From Amorphochlora amoebiformis (taxonomy: Eukaryota; Cercozoa; Chlorarachniophyceae), in the NCBI GenBank assembly GCA_054601695.1, contig BAAHQB010000147.1, positions 248,001-312,000 of the forward strand: a stretch of 64,000 nt of DNA. Direction: 5' to 3'. Below are positions 1-12,133 of the stretch, piece by piece; the stretch's first letter is position 1; each line of letters begins with the position of its first letter. A program made the position numbers and the translations under genes. The notes under the pieces are model-generated. The model saw only the letters and a list, made by a program, of their open reading frames with translations. It ran no database searches and was not told the origin of the DNA.

Positions 1-480
1 CGCACTATGACAACCTGGACCAATTACATCGCCTTTCATCTAAAACAAATGTAGACCCTAATGGTACTATTAGGCCAGAATACAACATGGATGCGATTCT
101 CGTTTGAATTCAACTAAATGTCAGTGGTCGAGTACGCTAGTGGGTTGGAGTCTTTTCCCATCGGAAGCTTAAGCTGTACCTCCAGTTGCCCAAGATCCAG
201 CAAGATTTACCTACACTAGACCTTTCCAGACCTCGCCCCACTAGACTAGCCTAATGGAATGGATCGAGTGCATGCGAGCACTAATGTTGTCAGTAATACC
301 ACCGCATGTAGCCGTGGAACAACATAGCCGCTGGCCCGCGGCCCGGTCATATGTTGGCGAAACTCCCCAACTCTCTCCCAACGTCTAGAACGTATATATA
401 CCCGTTCCAAATTAATACGTCGCCGGGGTCGGTTTTAACAACTCTCAGGCCTATTTATGCGCGGGGAGCGTTTTGTACAC
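1..480. other. Upstream region of the left-arm gene; outer end of the palindrome
   Basis: No gene is visible. Position 1 pairs with 29,314 in reverse complement, so the duplicated segment continues past the left window edge. The stretch is not microsatellite-like and is nearly identical to its partner, including a candidate TATA box. It most likely holds the promoter of the gene starting at 481. Confidence 0.7.
392..400 (+). promoter_or_regulatory. Candidate TATA box of the left-arm gene
   Basis: A GTATATATA run lies about 85 bases upstream of the inferred start codon. The same run sits at 28,915-28,923 before the right-arm copy. Because the genome is full of TA runs, its value rests on being a short isolated run in otherwise complex sequence kept in both copies. 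Confidence 0.4.
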
Positions 481-1845
481 ATGCAAGATATTATACTCCC
501 CGCCCTCTCGCCAGATTTCACCCTGTGTCGAAACAACCAGCATCCTATGCCTACCGCGCTCTCCAAGAGTTTTTCCGTTGCATCCCTCCTCGGGGGTTTG
601 CGCCAGTTGAAGGCCAATGTCGACCAGGTAACTACCATTTAGAGACCATCTATCGTCAAATCTGGCCACCAGAGGTGGTAAAGAAAGAGAAGTTGGATAT
701 TTCTGACCCTGTTATGCATTTCGCAGACTTCGGCCCGATTTAACAACCCTGTTGCTGCTCAGGTTGTATCCCATGCAATCGACACACTATCTCATATACG
801 TGCGTACTCACAGCAAGTTTTGCTGACGATGACAGAGCCCCAGTCTTTATGAGTTGAATCCAGTTGTTCTTCTACAGTTGTTCTTCTACACTGACTGCTC
901 TCACCAACCCACTCCAACACTAAACTTGTACTGCACTTCTCTCAGGCAGCGTCCTGGGTTGGTTGGACTACGACTAACCCTCAGCCTCGCCTCAGCTCTC
1001 CTTTCCATGAGGGTCAGGGTTTCAGTGCAATCGAGATGGTCGATATGTCCCAGGTAAGTGAAACCCTTCGTGCTAATATGTTTGATTTCAAGGACGAATC
1101 CAGGTGGTCCAGGTGGTCCGACGATACCCATCAACTTAAACTCATCAACCGCGACGACGACCCTCACCTTCAAGACACCCCCGACGATCAACACCACCTT
1201 CAAGACACCTCCAACAATGCGCATCAACTTGAACACACCTCCGACGATGCCCAACACCTCCAAGACACCTCCGACAATGCTCATCAACTTCAAGACACCT
1301 CCGACGATGCCCACCACCTTCAAGACGCCTCCGTCAAAGCGCATCAACTTCAAGACACCTCCGACGATGCTCAACACCTCCAAGACACCTCCGACAATGC
1401 GCATCAACTTGAAGACACCTCCGACAATGCTCAACACCTTCAAGACGCCTCCAACAATGCGCATCAACTTCAAGACAAACCCGACGATGCCCAACACCTC
1501 CAATACACCTCCGACAATGCGCATCAACTTGAAGACACCTCCGACAATGCTCAACACCTTCAAGACGCCTCCAACAATGCGCATCAACTTCAAGACAAAC
1601 CCGACGCTAGTACAAGTCTCGCCATGCCTCTCATAGCTACTCCGACCGTCACTGTAACCGGCGCTCCAGTCGGCATTCCAACCTACCGCGGCGCTGTCAA
1701 CTCCGATGCTGGGTTGGAAACTAATACGCCCAAATCTCAACCCGACCCAGAACTCGAACCCGAACTCCAAAACGAATACAAATACAAACTACAAACACAA
1801 CCCGAACTCGAATCTAAGGTTTCATCAATACACATACATACATAT

Positions 1846-1878
<33 letters not shown>

Positions 1879-1949
1879 CGTATATGCATATATATATATA
1901 TATCTAGTATATATATATATATATATGTATATGTATGTATAAATAATGT

Positions 1950-2012
<63 letters not shown>

Positions 2013-3327
2013 ATATATATATATATACATACACATATATATACATAAATGTGGATATATATTTATACATATATATATACATACACATGTACAATCAACA
2101 TATATATATATATATATATATAATTATATATATGTGTGTGTACGTGTGTATGTGTATGTGTATATATGTACACACACACACACATATATACAAATATATA
2201 TATATAGGAACATGTACAGATGTATATAAAATACCAAATAATATGGATATGCACATACATGTATCCATAAACATATTTGCTCATATGTTATAAATATCAT
2301 ACATAATATATATATATACACATATATATATATATATATATATATAGTTGTATATTCTCAGAAGCAAAAGAAGGTTGGCAAGTCTGAGAAGCAAAACAAG
2401 TTTGGCAGCTCTCAGCAGCAACACAATCTTGACAAGTCTGAAAGCTTGCCCATTGTTTTCAACTCAACGTTCCACAAAGGTGATGAGGAACGCAAGCTCG
2501 ACAAGCCTCATCATCTACCACAGCTTGATAATCCACGTCTCCAACACAACCTTCTCAACCCTAAATCTCACAACCTACACAACCTTCACGAGTCTCGAAA
2601 GCAACACAAGCTTGACAAGCTTGATAACAAACACAAGCTTGACAAGCTTGAAAACAAACACACGCTTGAAGAGTCTCGAAAGCAACACAAGCTTGACAAG
2701 CTTGATAACAAACACAAGCTTGAAGAGTCTCGAAAGCAACACAAGGTCGACAAGCTTCACAACCGACACAAGCACGGCAAGCATAAGGCTGACGAGAAGC
2801 CTCAGAAACCGAATAAGCTTGACAAAACGCATAAGTCAAGTAGGATTGAAAAGCCTCATAAGGCACAAAAGCTTACCAGTCACAAGCTTGACAAACCTCA
2901 CAAGAAGCACAAGCTTGCCAAACGTCGTCACCCTCACAAATCAAAACAACCTACCAACAACAACAACCTACGAATCTGTACAAACAACGACGAAAATAAC
3001 AAACACAAGGTTTGAATACACACACACACGAATATACACACACAAACACAAACACACAAATACACATGTACACATACACACATATGAACACAAACTCAAA
3101 CCTCGTATACACGTGCCCCATTAGGTAGTGCTAGCCTCGTACAGTAACATTGTAATGATACCATCCTTTGAGTCCAATGACACATAAACCTCATTTTAAT
3201 GCTTGATATGCTTTGCTAAGTTCCTTTGCCTTTCTAGAACAAACACAACGCAAACCCAAAGCCAAAGCCAAAGCCAAAGCCAAAACCAAAGCCAGAGGGA
3301 GCCAAGTCAAAATCCAAACCTTACCGC
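481..3327 (+). CDS. Palindrome gene, left copy: spliced, repeat-rich protein of unknown function (3' end uncertain)
   Basis: Function not recognised. Exons inferred from GT-AG sites: 481-627, 727-762, 946-1053, 1093-1818, 2362-3009, 3238-3327; all begin and end in phase 0, about 585 codons. The start at 481 is preferred to the ATG at 457 because a 2-base difference between the copies breaks the frame upstream but not after 481. The N-terminus (about 97 residues) is complex sequence. Exon 4 holds roughly 10-residue hydrophilic repeats such as [10 protein letters not shown]. Exon 5 is Lys/His-rich with [18 protein letters not shown] repeats. Exon 6 is a (PK)n run. The protein is very polar, with no signal peptide or membrane segment seen. 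The last donor is followed by GTATGT; a possible final exon is 4018-4071, after a TCTGCA tract. Bases 1054-1092 may be intron or coding. Compared with the right copy it lacks about nine exons. Confidence 0.7.
1819..2361 (+). repeat. Intron filled with (TA)n
   Basis: Intron 4 of the left-arm gene, almost entirely (TA)n with CA/TG patches. It ends at TTCTCAG inside what is internal repeat sequence in the right copy. In the right copy the corresponding interval is about 7 kb and holds further exons, so this is the likely site of a deletion. Confidence 0.65.
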
Positions 3328-3641
3328 GTATGTCTCTGGAAGGTACAACTCGTAACATCTAAAATTTAATACATATGTCTTACGTACACCAAATTACACG
3401 TATATTGTAAAATATATCTGTATAATCACATGTGTGTGTGTGTGCATATTATATATATATATATATATATACACACACATATATAATATATACATGCATA
3501 TATATATGAGAGAGCTAGAGAGAGAGAGCGAAGAGAGAGCGAGAGGGAGAGCGAGAGAAAGAGAGCGAGAGCGAGAGATAGAGAGCGAGAGTGAAAGAGA
3601 GAGAGCGAAAGAGAGAGAGCGAGAGCGAGAGAGAGAGAGAG

Positions 3642-3697
<56 letters not shown>

Positions 3698-3742
3698 TTT
3701 ATATATGTATAGATATATTATAAATGGATGTATTTATATTTT

Positions 3743-3773
<31 letters not shown>

Positions 3774-3814
3774 GATATAGATATATATATTTATACATAT
3801 AATATATGTGTGTA

Positions 3815-3853
<39 letters not shown>

Positions 3854-4017
3854 TATACCTGTACTGTATACAAGATATTGAGTGGGTTTTTGGTCCAATG
3901 TCAGGTAACGTGTTACTAGAGTGGGAGTGGTTGCCTCGTACACTGCATTTGCATTTGCATTTGCACTTTCATCTGCATCTGCATCTGCATCTGCATCTGC
4001 ATCTTGTTCTGCAGCTT
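3328..4017. repeat. Downstream AT/GA repeats with a TCTGCA/ATTTGC hexamer tract
   Basis: Holds short unique sequence, a (GA)n tract (about 3505-3648), long (TA)n, and at 3950-4017 a hexamer tract. Read on the minus strand the hexamers encode (AD)n and (AN)n. The right-arm counterpart at 18,230-18,320 encodes (AD)n on the plus strand. On the gene strand the tract resembles a polypyrimidine stretch ending in TTCTGCAG, so it may be a splice acceptor rather than coding sequence. Confidence 0.5.
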
Positions 4018-4638
4018 TCAAAAGATAAGCTCCTAACTTTAACGTTAATAATAATGCATATGTATGTTTGACGGAATGTGCATGCGCATGTGTATGCTTG
4101 TGGGTGCATGTCCCGGGTAGGCTAGCGGCCGTAAGCCCGCCTGGGTTTCTAAGAGGGTCGGGGATGATGCCATGTTTAATCATATTATATGCATACATGT
4201 TGGGTTCTTCTTTGTGTTATGGCTTGTGCGTGTGTTCCTGTCTGTAAATCTCTCCTTTCTGTAAATCTCTCTGTGTCTCCTTCTGTGTGTGTCTTTGTGT
4301 GGGAGAAATCGGCGATGTGGAATCGGTTTGTGGTTCGAGTTGCGAGTTGCTGTGCGATTTTGGTCGCAACCTCGCTTCCGAGTCTCATTTCCCTGACCCG
4401 TCGGGTTTTTGCGGCGAGATGTGTTGGAGTCCTCTACAGCAACCTGTTATTGCTGCATGCTCCTTCCTTCTCGTTCCCGCAAACGATTTTCCGGTCAATC
4501 TCCCAGACGAAAACAACTCAACCTTCTTAAGACTTGAATGCGTGGGATTGCACATGTGTTTGCCTCCACATTCCTCTAGAAAATGAATGTATGTGTGTAT
4601 ATGTATGTGTATGTGTTGTATATGTATGCGTATATGTG

Positions 4639-4687
<49 letters not shown>

Positions 4688-4741
4688 ATATATTATGTAT
4701 GTTATGTATAAATATATGCATGTTCCATTCATACATGCATA

Positions 4742-4810
<69 letters not shown>

Positions 4811-5571
4811 CGATATATTTCCCTAGGCATATTTTAGGTTTGTGTCTTCGTGTTGGATCGATTGTACGTGTGTTTGAAAAGATAAGCTCCTAACTTTAAC
4901 GTCAATAATAATGCATATGTATGTTTGACGGAATGTGCATGCGCATGTGTATTCTTGTGGGTTCATGTCCCGGGTAGGCTAGCGGCCGTAAGCCCGCCTG
5001 GGTTTCTAAGAGGGTCGGGGATGATGCCAGGTTTAATCACATTATATGCATACATGTTGGGTTCTTTGTGTTATGGCTTGTGCGTGTGTTCCTGTCTGTA
5101 AATCTCTCCTTTCTGTAAATCTCTCTGTGTCTCCTTCTGTGTGTGTCTTTGTGTGGGAGAAATCGGCGATGTGGAATCGGTTTGTGGTTCGAGTTGCGAG
5201 TTGCTGTGCGATTTTGGTCGCAACCTCGCTTCCGAGTCTCATTTCCCTGACCCGTCGGGTTTTTGCGGCGAGATGTGTTGGAGTCCTCTACAGCAACCTG
5301 TTATTGCTGCATGCTCCTTCCTTCTCGTTCCCGCAAACGATTTTCCGGTCAATCTCCCAGACGAAAACAACTCAACCTTCTTAAGACTTGAATGCGTGGG
5401 ATTGCACATGTGTTTGCCTCTACATTCCTCTAGAATATGAATATATGTGTGTATATGTATGTGTATGTGTTGTATATGTATATGTATATGTGTATGTATA
5501 TAATATATATATATATATATATATATTATGTATGTTATATATGAATATATGCATGTTGCATTCATACATGC

Positions 5572-5617
<46 letters not shown>

Positions 5618-6351
5618 TCTATATATATATATATATATTTATCGATATATTTCCCTAGGCATATTTTAGGTTTGTGTCTTCGTGTTGGATCGATTGTACG
5701 TGTGTTTGAAAAGATAAGCTCCTAACTTTAACGTCAATAATAATGCATATGTATGTTTGACGGAATGTGCATGCGCATGTGTATTCTTGTGGGTTCATGT
5801 CCCGGGTAGGCTAGCGGCCGTAAGCCCGCCTGGGTTTCTAAGAGGGTCGGGGATGATGCCAGGTTTAATCACATTATATGCATACATGTTGGGTTCTTTG
5901 TGTTATGGCTTGTGCGTGTGTTCCTGTCTGTAAATCTCTCCTTTCTGTAAATCTCTCTGTGTCTCCTTCTGTGTGTGTCTTTGTGTGGGAGAAATCGGCG
6001 ATGTGGAATCGGTTTGTGGTTCGAGTTGCGAGTTGCTGTGCGATTTTGGTCGCAACCTCGCTTCCGAGTCTCATTTCCCTGACCCGTCGGGTTTTTGCGG
6101 CGAGATGTGTTGGAGTCCTCTACAGCAACCTGTTATTGCTGCATGCTCCTTCCTTCTCGTTCCCGCAAACGATTTTCCGGTCAATCTCCCAGACGAAAAC
6201 AACTCAACCTTCTTAAGACTTGAATGCGTGGGATTGCACATGTGTTTGCCTCTACATTCCTCTAGAATATGAATATATGTGTGTATATGTATGTGTATGT
6301 GTGTATATGTATATGTATATGTGTATGTATATAATATGCATTCATACATGC

Positions 6352-6387
<36 letters not shown>

Positions 6388-6391
6388 AATC

Positions 6392-6422
<31 letters not shown>

Positions 6423-6680
6423 TTATCGATATATTTCCCTAGGCATATTGTAGGTTTGTGTCTTCGTGTTGGATCGATTGTACGTGTTTGAAAAGATAAG
6501 CTCCTAACTTTAACGTCAATAATAATGCATATGTATGTTTGACGGAATGTGCATGCGCATGTGTACGCTTGTGGGTTCATGTCCCGGGTAGGCTAGCGGC
6601 CGTAAGCCCGCCTGGGTTTCTAAGAGGGTCGGGGATATTGCCACATTTAATCACATTATATGCATACATGTATGTATATA

Positions 6681-6771
<91 letters not shown>

Positions 6772-7340
6772 ATAGTTGAGTTCTTCGTGTTATGGGTTGT
6801 GCGTGACTTCTGTCTGTAAATCTCTTATGTATGAATATGTGCATGTTGCATTCATACATGCATATGTATATATATATATATATATATATATTAAATCTAT
6901 ATATATATATATATATATATCGATATATTTCCCTAGGCATATTGTAGGTTTATATCTTCGTGTTGGATCGATTGTACGGGTGTTTGAAAAGATAAGCTCC
7001 TAACTTTAACGTGAATAATAATAATGCATATCTATGTTTGACGGAATGTGCATGCGCATGTGTATGCTTGTGGGTGGATGTCTCGGGTAGGCTAGCGGCC
7101 GTAAGCCCGCCTGGGTTTCTAAGAGGGTCGGGGATGTTACCATGTTTAATCATAATATATGCATACATGTATATATATATATATATTTAAAGTATATATA
7201 TATATATTTAAAGGAAATATATATATATATAGTTGGATTGTTCGTGTTATGGGTTGTGCGAAGGGTTTGCATATTGAAATGGGCAATGGTAGAGGCGTTT
7301 GAAAAGATAAGTTCCTAATGTTAAATTTGAATCATCATGC
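4018..7340 (+). repeat. Telomere-side tandem repeat array, left arm (about 0.5-0.86 kb units)
   Basis: Units begin with AAGATAAGCTCCTAAC near 4019, 4878, 5709, 6490 and 6988, with a diverged unit near 7300. Spacings of 859, 831, 781 and 498 bases show progressive shortening toward the telomere repeats. Each full unit holds a GGCTAGCGGCCGTAAGCCC core, a 99-codon open stretch and (TA)n. The same array in reverse lies at 15,540-18,240. It resembles subtelomeric satellite by arrangement; no known family is recognised. Confidence 0.85.
4287..4586 (+). CDS. 99-codon open frame inside the tandem unit (doubtful)
   Basis: An open frame starting [14 protein letters not shown] and rich in Cys/Pro is kept without interruption in all three full left units (also 5141-5440 and 5973-6272) and two right units (16,796-17,095 and 17,612-17,911, minus). 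The right copies differ by several amino-acid changes but no stops. The opposite strand is also open in the same units, which weakens the case for coding. No domain is recognised. The openness could simply reflect recent unit duplication. Confidence 0.25.
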   Translation: MCLCVGEIGDVESVCGSSCELLCDFGRNLASESHFPDPSGFCGEMCWSPLQQPVIAACSFLLVPANDFPVNLPDENNSTFLRLECVGLHMCLPPHSSRK

Positions 7341-7679
7341 GTTATGTTTGACTGCATGTGCATGTTGATGTGCATGGTGTGGGTGCATGGGTGGGCTAGT
7401 GCGTTAGTCTGCCTGGGGTTTATGTGGGAATGTGTATTGTATGTTGTGTGGTATAATAAGATAGTTTGTATGTATGTATGTATATATATATATATTGATG
7501 TGTTTGTGTTGTATAATGTTATGTTGTTGGTGTGTGTGTATGTGTGATTGAGTGTGTTGGTGTTGGTATAATCAAGATAGGTTGTTGGTGTGTGTGTATG
7601 TATGTGTGATTGAGTGTGTTGGTGTTGGTATAATCAAGATACCTTCAACGGGAGATCGCCATTCGTCGTTGTACGTTCG

Positions 7680-7725
<46 letters not shown>

Positions 7726-8149
7726 TATATATATATATATACATATAATATATATATATATATATGTATATATATTATATACATATAATATATATAAATA
7801 TATATATGTTTGTGTGTGTAAAGTAGATTTACGATTTGAATGTGTTTGACTTACGTCGTTTCTTACCCTCTCCTGTGCTATTTATTCTCTCTCTCTCTCT
7901 TTTCTTTCTCCCTGTCTCTGTCTTTTCTTTTTCCCTCCCTCTGTTTCTCTTTCTCTCTTTCTTTCTCTTGCTGTCTCTTCCTGTGTATGTTCCAGGCATC
8001 GGCGAAGTGTAAGTTTTTTTTTTCTTTTGCCCGCCCAGGCATTTTTTTAGTCTAGGATTCATACCCCTCCCCTTTGTAGTTAACAATAAATAATAGATGC
8101 ACATAATGGTTTTGCCCGTGATGCACGGTTTTTTCCCATAATGGGTTTT
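7341..8149. repeat. Subtelomeric spacer with GT-rich, TA and CT repeats
   Basis: Holds two direct copies of a segment containing TGATTGAGTGTGTTGG (near 7545 and 7608), a (TA)n block at 7690-7808, and a CT-rich tract at 7880-7985. Its reverse counterpart is 14,620-15,720. No gene is supported. Confidence 0.6.
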
Positions 8150-8569
8150 CCGTGGTTGCCCTCACACGTGTGTCGGAGCACATATCCACTAATCCACATT
8201 CGCGTGCACGATTGTATTACGCAGCATGTGCATACACCCACAAACGCACGCACAAGCACTTGCGCTGGGAGACTCGCGAATCCGAAACCGTCGTCACTTG
8301 GCCTCCAAATATTGCATCTTCGATTCTACTAGTTCATACCTCCGTTGAGTACCCGCACCTGTTTCGACAGGGATTCGGTGAATGTTTGTTAATCCTTGAG
8401 TAACCGACCTGTTTACATGGGATCCGGTGAATTTCATCATTTTCATTCTCTCAGTAACTGCCCCCGTTTTACGGGGATCCAGTGAATTCATTTTATGGCT
8501 TCATCGTCGTCAAAATCACAGACTGTCAGACCACGATGTAAAGGTACCCACACACACACATCTACATAT

Positions 8570-8620
<51 letters not shown>

Positions 8621-8904
8621 ATAATACTATATATATGTGAGTATATATTATACGTGTGTATGTGTGTATGTACATATATTCGTTATATATTTACCTGCAT
8701 GTTATGCATTTACACGTAGTCACATACGTATATATCAATCGTATATGGTTTAACTGATAATATGATATACCTTTGACTAAAGTTGTTCCGAGGTTAACAT
8801 TGACTTTGTGCTTTTTTTCCTTTAGGATTTCGGATATTCTTCGACAACCTCACGCATGCTTTTTTTTTGCAAGTCCTGGGCGGGCTTTTTTTTTCATTAT
8901 ATAT

Positions 8905-8937
<33 letters not shown>

Positions 8938-9118
8938 AATTTATATTAGTTATTTTGCATAATGCCATGTTAGCCCATACATGGACAATTATGCGTTGAC
9001 ATGCATGCACATATGTAGTCACAAAAAAAAACCACAATTGGTGTGGATGATGGGGATGTAGAAAATTAATCAATGTATTAATCACCCTCGTCATGCTGGG
9101 TTGGCTATTTTGGCTATT
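8150..9118 (+). repeat. Telomere-associated element, copy 1
   Basis: About 1 kb, directly abutting the TTAGGG array. Landmarks are TGTGTCGGAGCACATATCC near its start, two CCTGTTT(A/C)GACAGG-like hairpins near 8360-8420, and a T-run/TA block near 8860-8930. The element occurs three times: here, in the same orientation at 9,871-10,733, and inverted at 13,574-14,609. No convincing protein is encoded. Confidence 0.85.
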
Positions 9119-9119
9119 G

Positions 9120-9860
9120 TAGTAGGTTAATATTGGGTTAGGGTGTCTAGGGTTAGGGTTAGGGTTAGGAATAGGGTTAGGGTTAGGGTTAGGAATAGGG
9201 TGTCCGGTTAGGGTGTCGGGTTAGGGACCAACTTAGGGTGTCGGGTTAGGGTGTCTAGGGTTAGGGTGTCGGGTTAGGGTGTCGGGTTAGGGTGTCGGGT
9301 TAGGGTGTCGGGTTAGGGTCTAGAGGGTTAGGGTGTCGGGTAAGGCTGTCGGGTTAGGGTTAGGGTGTCGGGTTAGGGTCTCGGGTTAGGGTGTCGGGTT
9401 AGGGTGTCGGGTTAGGGTGTCGGGTTAGGGTGTCGGGTTAGGGTGTCGGGTTAGGGTTAGGGTTAGGGTTAGGGTTAGGGTTAGGGTTAGGGTTAGGGTT
9501 AGGGTTAGGGTTAGGGTGTCGGGTTAGGGTTAGGGTTAGGGTTAGGGTTAGGGTTAGGGTTAGGGTTAGGGTTAGGGTTAGGGTTAGGGTTAGGGTTAGG
9601 GTTAGGGTTAGGGTTAGGGTTAGGGTTAGGGTTAGGGTTAGGGTTAGGGTTAGGGTTAGGGTTAGGGTTAGGGTTAGGGTTGGGGTTAGGGTTAGGGTTA
9701 GGGTTAGGGTTAGGGTTAGGGTTAGGGTTAGGGTTAGGGTTAGGGTTAGGGTTAGGGTTAGGGTTAGGGTTAGGGTTAGGGTTAGGGTTAGGGTTAGGGT
9801 TAGGGTTAGGGTTAGGGTTAGGGTTAGGGTTAGGGTTAGGGTTAGGGTTAGGGTGTCGGG
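9120..9860 (+). repeat. Interstitial telomeric array, TTAGGG orientation
   Basis: Mixed TTAGGG and TTAGGGTGTCGGG variant repeats (9,120-9,450), then almost pure TTAGGG to about 9,855 with one TTGGGG variant. The G-rich strand runs away from the left arm, so the left arm has the polarity of a chromosome end. The PN/GL-repeat open frames across it are artefacts. Confidence 0.97.
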
Positions 9861-9870
9861 TTTTTCCGGG

Positions 9871-10274
9871 TGTGTCGGAGCACATATCCACTAATCCACA
9901 TTCGCGTGCTACGATTGTATTACGCAGCATATGCATACACCCACAAACGCACGCACAAGCACTTGCGCTGAATGTTTGTTAATCCGAGTAACCGTCGTCA
10001 CTTGGCCTCCAGATATTGCCGGTCGATTCTACTAGTTCATTACCTCCCTTGAGTACCCGCACCTGTTTCGACAGGGATTCGGTGAATGTTTGTTAATCCT
10101 TGAGTAACCGTCACCTGTTTACAGGAGATCGGACGGTGAATTTCATCATTTTCATTCTCTCACAGTAACTGCCCCCGTTTTACGGGGATCCATATTATTT
10201 TATGGCTTGATCGTCGTCAAGATCACAGACTGTCGGACCACGATGTAAAGCTACCCACACACACACATGTACAT

Positions 10275-10345
<71 letters not shown>

Positions 10346-10620
10346 ATAATACTATATATATGTAAGTATATATTATACGTGTGTATGTGTGTATGTACAT
10401 ATATTCGTTATATATTTACCTGCATGTTATGCATTTACACGTAGTCACATACGTATATATCAATCGTAAATAGTTTAACTGATAATATGATATACCTTTG
10501 ACTAAAGTTGTTCCGAGGTTAACATTGACTTTGTGCTTTTTTTCCTTTAGGATTTCGGATATTCTTCGACAACCTCACCCATGCTTTTTTTTTTGCAAGT
10601 CCTGGGCGGGCTTTTTTTTT

Positions 10621-10663
<43 letters not shown>

Positions 10664-10733
10664 TTGTTTTGCATAATGCCATGTTAGCCCATACATGGAC
10701 AATTATGCGTTGACATGCATGCACATATGTAGT
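9871..10733 (+). repeat. Telomere-associated element, copy 2, between two telomere arrays
   Basis: A direct copy of 8,163-9,020 with small indels and substitutions. It begins after GGGTGTCGGGTTTTTCCGGG and breaks off at TGTAGTC, where CCCTAA repeats take over. It lacks the last ~95 bases of copy 1. Confidence 0.9.
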
Positions 10734-11311
10734 CCCTAACCGGACACCCTAACCCGACGCCCTAACCCGACACCCTAACCCTAACGCGACACCCGACACC
10801 CGACACCCGAGTGACCCGACACCCGACACCCGACACCCGACACCCGACACCCGACACCCGACAGTACACCCGACACCCGACACCCGACACCCGAGACCCG
10901 AGACCCGACACCCGACACCCGACACCCGACACCCGACACCCGACACCCGACACCCGACACCCGACACCCGACACCCGACACCTTACACCCGACACCCGAC
11001 ACCCGACACCCTAACCCGACTCCCTAACCTAACCCGATACCCTAACCCTAACCCGACACCCTAACCCTAACCCGACACCCTAACCCGAGACCCCAACCCG
11101 ACACCCTTCCTAACCCGACACCTTAACCCGAGACCCCATTCCGACACCCTTCCTAACCCGACACCCTAACTCTAACTAGTCTAACCCTAACCCTCAACCG
11201 TAACCCTAACCCGAGACCCTAACCCTAACCCTAACCCGACACCTTAACTCTAATCCTAACCCTAAACCGTAACCCTAACCCTAACCCTAACCCTAACCCT
11301 AACCCTTACCC
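10734..11311 (-). repeat. Interstitial telomeric array, CCCTAA orientation
   Basis: CCCTAA repeats mixed with a long run of the 7-base variant CCCGACA (about 10,790-11,000), then degenerate CCCTAA to about 11,311. The polarity is opposite to the array at 9,120-9,860, giving a head-to-head arrangement. Confidence 0.96.
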
Positions 11312-12073
11312 AAAAGTTGCCACCGTAGTAACTTCAATATTGTACGCACATACTAGTACGTATATTCATTTTAGTACATACTAGATGGAATGGTGTGCGC
11401 ACAACACATACGTACGTACTAGACGTAAGTACGTACGTAAGTACGTATACGTACGTAAGTACGTATACGTACGTACGTACTTATACGTACGTACGTACTT
11501 ATACGTACGTACGTACGTAGCCGGTGACGAATCTCTTTCCAGTCTTTATTGCATGTTTTCATTTAAGTATGGACTAGATGGACTAGCGCTGAATATTTAG
11601 TCTATGTAAAGGTCTACGTGAGACTCTACTGTACCGTACAATAGTTTGTTTGAATACGTATACCTTCTAGACCTTGTCCTTGTATTTGGATATTTACTAG
11701 ATTTATAATAAATATTACAGTTGGTGATATATACGTATTCATTCTATTCAACTACTAGAACTAGTTCAACGAGTACGCACGCGAGTATTCAGAATGATTG
11801 GAATAAATACACAATGTATAATCACTGCAGTTAGCTAGTTAGGCTAGAAAGAATCTAGAGAATACTCAGCGATTTTTGACCCACTCTGCCAAGGTAAAGC
11901 TGATACAAACTTGTAAATGTATGACGCGAAGCGATAATTATCAATGACAGTGTGACACGTATACGTACGTGCACGTCCGTACATGTACTACTGCGTACCA
12001 GAAAGTAGAAGATAGACTGGGCGTATATATATATATATGTATGTATTATATATATATATATATATACAATATA

Positions 12074-12133
<60 letters not shown>

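Noticed and set aside
901-1770. 289-codon minus-strand frame ([12 protein letters not shown] repeats)
   Set aside because: Antisense shadow of the repetitive exon; the plus-strand frame joins phase-matched exons on both sides, the minus does not.
4185-4388. Minus-strand frame [18 protein letters not shown] in the tandem units
   Set aside because: Overlaps the plus-strand open frame in every unit; neither has splice context or family support, so it is not listed as a gene.
9511-9982. Poly(PN) and poly(GL) open frames
   Set aside because: Translations of TTAGGG repeats.
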